A DNA stretch of 64,000 nucleotides from Heliopora coerulea. Lineage: Eukaryota; Cnidaria; Anthozoa; Scleralcyonacea; Helioporidae. Position 1 is the stretch's first letter, and every line of letters starts with the position of its first letter. A program made the translations under genes and the position numbers. The notes beneath the pieces were generated by a model, which was not told the DNA's origin, did no database searches, and saw nothing but the letters and a program-made list of their open reading frames with translations. This document shows, piece by piece, positions 57,735 to 64,000 of the stretch. Where the stretch lies: assembly GCA_030142905.1 (NCBI GenBank), contig JASJOG010000083.1:763501-827500 (forward strand), written 5' to 3'.

Positions 57735-60700
57735 TTACACATAGAAATATCCTTTTCTTTCCATGTAATCCACTAATGCTCTCGATGAAGCAAGCTGTGA
57801 GACTCTTGAATTCTCACACATTTTAAGTCGGCTAAGGTCTAGGTCCGACGAACACACAGATCCGTGATGTACGTGAGTTAGACCCGGATCGGGCGCACGA
57901 ATAATGTCATATTTTCCAACAGAAAGAAATTGTTCATAAAGTTTAACATCTTCAAGGCCCCAGCCTTGAATCGTTGTATCAAAACCACCAGCGCTGCTAA
58001 CATCTCCACCATACGCGCAAACAATTCCAAAACCATAATTTCTCCAAAAGCCCCTTTCTCTTTGCAAACTAGAAGGTGAATAACTGAAATTTCCCATGCT
58101 TTGATTAAACTGACTAAATACAATTGGATAATAGACCCGTTTTCCTCGAACAGTGTTTCTTCGACAACGTTCCACGAATTCCATGTCGAAAATGATGTCA
58201 ACGTCACAGAAGAAAAGCAAAGCCTCTGGACCGAAGTTCGAAACGCCGAACTGTAGGGCTAAAGCTCTGGAGAATGGCCCTTTTATAGTTTTCCATATTA
58301 TCTCAAAGTTGGGATAATGATCTTGATAGATTTTCAAAATTTTTTGATGGTTTGAGAGAGGAGCAACATCAGGAAAGTAAACTATAAGGAGTTTCACCTT
58401 TTCATTGTTGAGAAGAACAACTTTTTCAAAATTACTCAGAAATGCTGCGAATGGTTTGAGTCTGCCGGCTAACGGTAGGATAAAGTGTACGTAAGGTTTT
58501 GTCATTGGTACTTCGGACGATGTGTAGACGAGGCTGCCAAAAGGCTGCTGCATGTGCGCCCGGTAACGGACGTGGAGTGGGAGCTTTCGATGGCTGAAGC
58601 CAAGATGTTGGTATGTCATCATAAGCAAGTCCAGCAGATATTGAACACCTTGTGTCGGTGAAACCCTCAAGTACCCCAAATTGACTCTAGAAAGCGCAAG
58701 CTCTCGAAATAAAATTTTTCTCGAGTCTTCGTTTATAAGCATCAATGATTTTCCAAGAATTAGGTTCAGGCTTCGCCTTACTGAATTTTGAATCGGAAGG
58801 ATTGGTGGAGATAGGGTTGTTGTAAATACTTTTCTTGGGCTGAACACCTCCCAATGTAGAGCTGCACTTCTCGGGATATTAAGATACAAATCTTTCACCT
58901 CCTTTAGTTTTGTAAGTTCTTTTGCAGGTAGGTTTTTCTTCGTTAGTCGCCCCAGGCTCCGTAGACGTGATGCTTTGACAGTCAACTGGTGCTGAAGTAT
59001 TCGAATCTTTTCCTTCAAGAAATAGGTATGCAGCCGGTACATGTACTTTGAATCTTTCACTGGGTGTAGTGTGATTGCATTTTGTACAGCTTTGGTGTCA
59101 AGGTCCCAGTGAAATGCGTTGCTTTTACTTTGATTGTGATAAAATAGCCATTGCATCTAGAAATCGAAAGTGCATATGATTTGGTGTCAACTTCAACATA
59201 ATCATTGCCTAATTCAAGTAAACATTTCGGCAGACATACTTACATAAGGATAAAAATCCTTTCTCACCTGGGCTGCCAGGCTCGTACCGCGGGATCAATT
59301 GCAGGAAGGGGAATGGGGTCTATTTTTCCCAATTATCAATCTCATGTATGGTTTTTAATTTCCTCAATCTATTCTAGTCATTTGTCAGACTACTTTCCTT
59401 TCAATTTCTGGACAGGCATGCCCCCCCCCAACCAGGTATGACGTGGTGGCCAAAACCATCATGATCCCTCCTGCTAAAGAATGATTACTGATATTTACCA
59501 TTCCTTTCCTTAATGGTGTTGTGCTCCTTACAAGTATTCTCATTTGTGGCCTACAACTCTGCCATGTGGTCCAAGTCCTTGGGTAGTTGCCATGGTTATT
59601 TCCATTTGTTGGTCCTGTTTCTCACATTACATCTTCCCTGTTTTCTTTCATATCATAAAATCATATTCCACCCTTGACATTTTCACATCATCAAACTACT
59701 CTAACATCCTCACATCCTCTTTCAATCTGTTTCCTTTCTCCTTCCTTCCTTCCTTCCTTCCTTCCTTTCTTCCTTCCTTCCTTTCTTCCTTCCTTCGTTC
59801 CTTCCATACTATTGTTGCTGTCCCACCCTTTTCTCACCCACAGACTGCACATCACCATCCTTGTGATGAAGTGATTTAATTTTTTCATCCTAACTGTGAA
59901 TTTTTTTACACTGGATGTATTCAAAGAATCCATGAAAATGTCCAGTAAGATGGAAAGCACCTGACTTTTCAGTTCTGAAGTTTTCCAGAAATTTTGACTG
60001 ACATTTTCTCTGAAACTTGTTCATGTAAGAGACAATGAATTTAATGCAGTACATTGCTGACATTCCCTTCTGGCTCCATTGGCACTCACTTTCCATTCAG
60101 AAATTGGTTTTCAAATAATCAACTGCTAAATAGTAGGTGGTGTTTTTTGCATAGTAACCAGAAAATTGTGTAATCTCTTGGTTAGGATTTTGGCAATCGA
60201 GATACCAGGCAGAAATCAAAGTCTAGTAATAAAGATTATTGCCCAGCAAATAATTTTGAAGAAGCCCATATCTCAAATAAACATATGAGGAACTAGTTAG
60301 GAACTTTAATGAGGAACTAGTTCCTCATTAAAGTATCTTTCAAAGTATCCTGATATGTTTATTTGAGATATGGGCTTCTTCAAAATTGTTTGCTTGGCAA
60401 TAATCTTTATTACTAGAATTGTGTAAGCTCTTGTGCCTTATTAATCTCTTTTTTGTTTATTAATATATGGAAATAGGGCTGGGGAAAATATCCATGACCT
60501 AATGTTTACTAATACTGCCACCACTTATTTCAGAATTTCCACTAGATGGGTAGCCATGGCAACAGCACTACACCACTCAACTGAAAGAGCCAGTAGTGTG
60601 TGCAGCTGGGTGATATAATGGCCAATGTTTAAGGAACAACAATAACAGCTGTAAGTGCATAAAATTCCTCTTTGCCCAATGCCTCATTGTCATGCCTGGT

Positions 60701-61684
60701 GTGCCAAACTTTTTGGCCTTGGTTAACAGATCTTGAATTATATTTAATAATGTAGTACAACATAATTAAGGCATAGAGAATAATAATGAAATTATGGGCT
60801 TTAAAATTGGCAAATAATGCAAGTAGGTGGAGGAAGGAGGGGGGGGGGGCACTGAAGTAATATTTGAAGTGGCCTTGATCCCTGAACCCTTGCCAACTTA
60901 CCTCAATTGCCCAAGTGCAACTGACCCCAACAAACCTCCTAACACACCTTCCAACTTCTACATCTTCATGGTATGACAGCAAGTTCTCCAGACAGTACTC
61001 CAGATGTGGAGCCAACTTCTTAAGTACAGTACGGCTCATTATCATTCCTGGCCCACCCATGCAAAAGTTATCCTTCGGCCCCAGACCCAAACGTCCTCTT
61101 TCGTCGCGCGCCCCAACGCCGGCTTGTCCGATAAATAAGTCTTTAGAGCTGTCAAAAGTTCGCAGAAAAGCCTCTAACTTCTCAGTGCGGACATAAACAT
61201 CATCATCGGAGCGCATGAACCACTCAAATTGATCGATATAGTTGTCGTGCATGTATTTTAACATCATGAGTGATTTCCGCTGGGGTGGATAGCTGTCGTC
61301 AACACCACGTAGACTCACGAGAGGCAAATCGTGCGCCTTACCAGTCTCATTTCCGGCAAAAAAGAGCACCTTTCCTGAGACCGTTTTGCCCCATGTATTG
61401 TAGACTACGGAAGCCCTTGAGTCCAAAAATTTTTCGGCTGTCATGATACCGGCCAAAAGAAACTGCTTTGTATGGAACTCGTGCGAGAGTGTACGGGCTT
61501 TGACGCGACCAAGGAGTTGTAAGTTGTCCGCGGCTGCATTCAAAGAACATCTTTCCACACGACTGACTAGAAAGTGGCTTCGTATCCAATTTGATGAGCT
61601 AAAGCCAATGTAAATTCCACACATGAAAAGCAGAGATTTTATCAAAAAGGGTCGATTGTTCTCCAATAGCCTGTCCAACCGCAT
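57735..61684 (-). CDS. CHSY1: Chondroitin sulfate synthase, two exons
   Basis: Golgi type II enzyme that polymerises chondroitin by alternating GlcA and GalNAc transfer. Exons in transcript order: 61684-60902 and 59156-57735, phase 0, 734 aa (human CHSY1 802, CHPF 775). The ATG at 61684 is followed by a membrane anchor at ~14-30. The N-terminal beta-1,3-GlcA transferase domain has WGKTVSGKVLFFAG, RKSLMMLKYMHDNY, FEWFMRSDDDVYVR (DDD 160-162) and LSYHEDVEVGRCVRR. Across the join comes AIEMQWLFYH, then NAITLHPVKD and YRLHTYF. The C-terminal GalNAc transferase domain has FFCDVDIIF (DVD 579-581) and GWGLEDVKLYEQF. Both metal-binding acidic motifs are intact, suggesting a bifunctional enzyme (CHSY1/3 type) rather than the helper CHPF; the exact paralogue is inferred. 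The intron holds a (CTTC)n tract and a palindromic MITE. Confidence 0.92.
59743..59805. repeat. (CTTC)n microsatellite
   Basis: About 15 near-pure tetranucleotide repeats in the chondroitin synthase intron. Ser/Phe-rich and Arg/Lys-rich frames over it are artefacts. Confidence 0.95.
60223..60416. mobile_element. Palindromic MITE in chondroitin synthase intron
   Basis: The whole element is an inverted repeat: CTAGTAATAAAGATTATTGC at the left end matches the complement of the right end. The homology runs inward through GAAGAAGCCCATATCTCAAA to a perfect 32-base palindrome centred at 60318/60319. There is almost no loop, so the RNA would form a hairpin of nearly 90 pairs. Confidence 0.8.
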
Positions 61685-62656
61685 TTTTGCCAGAATGTTA
61701 TTTGCCAGAATGTTTTGGTTTCATCTTGGGCCGTCAAGTCCAAACTAGATTTCCCTGTAATTACCTACACAAATTAACTGAAAAATCTTCTTCCTTTCAT
61801 TTCTTACGTCGTCGCACACGCCGTAAGTTCTCATGTATCAATTATTAGCGTTCTTTTGTCATGCTAAGTAGGACGCCATGTTGGTTTCATGTTTGCATCA
61901 GGCTCCCGGTCAACAATAAACCTAGCGGGTGTTTGTTCAATACTCGCAGGTTGACGTTTGTTGTAGTCCGGTAAACTTGCTGTTCCTTGGTGCGAAATTA
62001 TGAACAGTTGCATTTCACGTTGTTTAGGCTCATAGCCAGCCTGCTATGTTATGTGGGCCAAGAAATTATCTATGAGCTCTCCTAGTCTACAGATAACAAG
62101 CAGTCTGTAGTTTATAATGCGCTTTGGAGATGTTGAGGGGGACCTCAATTTTATTTATTGGCTGCGATTCTGACATTGTGGCGTTAAGTGTTTCAAAAAG
62201 AACATTAAAAACCTTTTTAAAAGGTTGACGCACCTAAGTCCAACTTATCAAAGGAAAGAATTCTTTAACTTCTGAAGCTCTAATTTCTGAAGCTGTTATT
62301 GTATTTACGATGAAATCAACATTAGTTTAACTATTCAATGAACTCACTTGGTTGCTAAAGACCAAAAATTAATTTTTATAATTTATCCAGCTATTTTCGC
62401 ACCCTAAACACACCTGACACGGCCAAGTCTAGGCGTTCCGGACAGTAAATCTACCCCGGGTAATCTGTTCGTGGTACTGATCTGAAAAATAGGACTGGAT
62501 CGAGCAATCCAGGGGTTGGAGTGCGGGAGAAAATGAAGCCCGCGAAATTCAAATCTGCGCCATATTGGAGTGACCACTTTCACGGTAACATTGTTGTAAG
62601 GCTATTATGAAAATAAGGAAACTCGCACGTAGGGCTGTAGTAAACGAAGAAAAAAT
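61685..62656. other. Upstream region of chondroitin synthase
   Basis: No gene recognised. It must hold the minus-strand chondroitin synthase promoter and possibly a plus-strand promoter for the exon at 62657. Confidence 0.4.
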
Positions 62657-62751
62657 ATGAAAGGAAACGACAACACATCCCAAAGTGATAGTGAGGGATC
62701 TGACGATAAAGAATCCTGGTTAAAAAGAAAATTTTCACGGACTTTTCACTG
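62657..62751 (+). CDS. Possible first coding exon of an unknown gene
   Basis: ATG 62657 opens 31 codons plus two bases (MKGNDNTSQSDSEGSDDKES, then WLKRKFSRTFH), ending at a perfect donor TG/GTAAGT. It is acidic and Ser-rich, then basic. No partner exon could be chosen in the window. It may belong to a host gene interrupted downstream, or be chance. Confidence 0.3.
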
Positions 62752-62764
62752 GTAAGTATGGGGT

Positions 62765-63095
62765 GTTATTACTGTCAAAACTATTATGTTTCGTTATTAT
62801 CTACCGGTTCATTATTATACAGTTTTTCGTTATTATTATTCCCAAGTTCATCATGATCATGCAATGTCTAGTGATTAATTTGCATTTCTTTGTTATTATT
62901 ATACACTGCTTTATTATAAAGCATTGGTTTGTATTGGCACACACTGTTTCGTTATTATTGTGCAATGTTTCATTATTTGTACCGATTTGTTATTATTAGG
63001 CACTGTTTCAGTATTATTTTGCAATGTTTCGATATTATCATGCACTGTGGCATTATTATGCAGTGTTGTACTATTATCATCACCTGGCAAAATTT
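62765..63095. repeat. Degenerate minisatellite (TTATTAT-GCACTGTTTCG type)
   Basis: About ten imperfect copies of a ~30-base unit built from CGTTATTATTATGCA and CACTGTTTC. It appears to have expanded immediately after the donor at 62751. No coding capacity. Confidence 0.7.
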
Positions 63096-63146
63096 CATGT
63101 GCGTGTGAGTAGCTGGTACTTGAGCAGGGCAGAAAGACAAACGAAC

Positions 63147-64000
63147 ATGGTGACACATTTCACTGCTGAGTTGAAAGATGTAATAACATCCAAATTAAGG
63201 GAGATTGTTTCTAGTGTTCATAGCGCTGATAATTTTGACATAGCAGAAGAGCTTCAAGAAATTCAGAAGCTTGTCATTGTCTTAGATTCCTTGACAAGAA
63301 TACCAGAAGAAATATTCAATTTGTTGAGCAGTGCATGGTCAATTTTAGAGTGCTCAGGGATGAACATCAGAGAAAATGCTGTTTTCACTGGATAACCAGG
63401 TAGACCAAAGTATGCAGTTAGCAAGGAACAGCTCGCAATGCTTGTAAAATCCAGGTTTAGTATCTGTTCAATTTCAGAGCTACTTCATGTGAGTTCACGG
63501 ACTGTAAAATAACAAATGCAAAAATACAGTTCTTCATTGCATTCCCTTTACACAGAAATACAAGATAATCAGGTGACATAGTGAGAGCAACTAAAAGAAA
63601 TCCAAAATGTAGATTAAAAATGTTGATGGGACACCTTGGCTCAAGGGTTATATTCATCCCCAGGCGTTGTGTGAGAGAAGCTCTTTCACAAGTTGATCCC
63701 CAGGGAGTGGCTACCTGATGGTGCACAGCAATTAAACAATGTGTATACAATGTAACAAGGCCACTTGGACTCTGGCATTTTGATGGCAATCATAAACTTG
63801 TCAAATGGTGTTTTGTTGTTCATGGGTGTGAGGATGGCTTCACACCTGTGTATTTACCCTGCAATGCTAACAATGAAGCTGCCACAGTATTCTAAAATTT
63901 CATAAAAGCAGTATAAAACTGGGGATTGCCCTCCAGAACCAGGTGTGGTGTTGTCAGGGAACTGAAAATGTGGATGCTGTCAAGAATAAGTTAAACACTT
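63147..64000 (+). pseudogene. Decayed integrase-like (rve superfamily) element, cut by window end
   Basis: The frame MVTHFTAELKDVITSK... is open to a TAA at 63393-63395. It continues past this stop in the same frame with GRPKYAVSKEQLAMLVKSRF and SISELLHVSSRTVK, a helix-turn-helix-like segment. After further stops and a frame change, WHFDGNHKLVKWCFVVHG, then YLPCNANNEAATVF (from ~63770), matches the first Asp strand of an integrase-fold domain found in many aquatic animal genomes. At least four stops make it non-functional. The 5' end is uncertain and the 3' end lies outside the window. Confidence 0.6.

Noticed and set aside
59544..59960. Ser/Phe-rich and Arg/Lys/Glu-rich frames near 59.7 kb
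   Set aside because: Artefacts of the (CTTC)n tract within the chondroitin synthase intron.
1..64000. CRISPR arrays, bacterial operons, riboswitches, rRNA genes
   Set aside because: None seen; repeats lack CRISPR spacing and the gene structure is eukaryotic.

Overview
The window reads as animal nuclear DNA: AT-rich, with intron-bearing genes using canonical GT-AG splice sites, metazoan orthologues (PIGB, PARP16, CKS, PTTG1IP-like, chondroitin synthase), and dense non-coding DNA filled with Penelope-like retroelement remnants, MITE-like inverted repeats and microsatellites. The style of the repeats and the divergence of the proteins fit an anthozoan cnidarian, most likely a stony coral. That assignment is an inference; no marker gene here proves it.

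Layout. 1-10 kb: mostly non-coding, with one intronless orphan gene (2719-3456, minus) and palindrome-rich repeats near 9.1-9.4 kb. 10.2-13.6 kb: PIGB, six exons, plus strand. 15.1-21.3 kb: a divergent pair, CKS (minus, three exons) and PARP16 (plus, five exons). PARP16 introns hold a Penelope-like fragment with a hammerhead-ribozyme-like motif, a hAT-like element and a minisatellite. 22.5-25.2 kb: a PTTG1IP-like type I membrane protein gene, two exons. 26.6-51.3 kb: four tandem copies of a roughly 6-kb unit, each with one fucosyltransferase-like gene (copies A-D; C has a premature stop). 51.9-56.9 kb: two diverged members of the same family (E, F). 57.7-61.7 kb: a chondroitin sulfate synthase gene, minus, two exons. 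62.7-64 kb: a possible first exon and a decayed integrase-like element that runs off the window.

The most notable feature is the fucosyltransferase-like array. The large ORFs appear to be second exons. Copies A-E each have a candidate tiny first exon ending in phase 2 at a GTAAGT donor, and all six genes carry an in-frame TTTAG acceptor at the homologous place just before the membrane anchor. The intron of each A-D copy carries a TCA microsatellite and a Penelope-like end. The copies are mosaics of one another, which suggests gene conversion.

Three kinds of gene here act on glycans: PIGB adds the third mannose of GPI anchors in the ER, the array genes look like Golgi type II fucosyltransferase-fold enzymes, and the chondroitin synthase builds glycosaminoglycan chains. 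Whether this clustering is more than chance cannot be told from one window. Exon joins were read by eye from frame, splice consensus and family conservation, so each needs transcript support.
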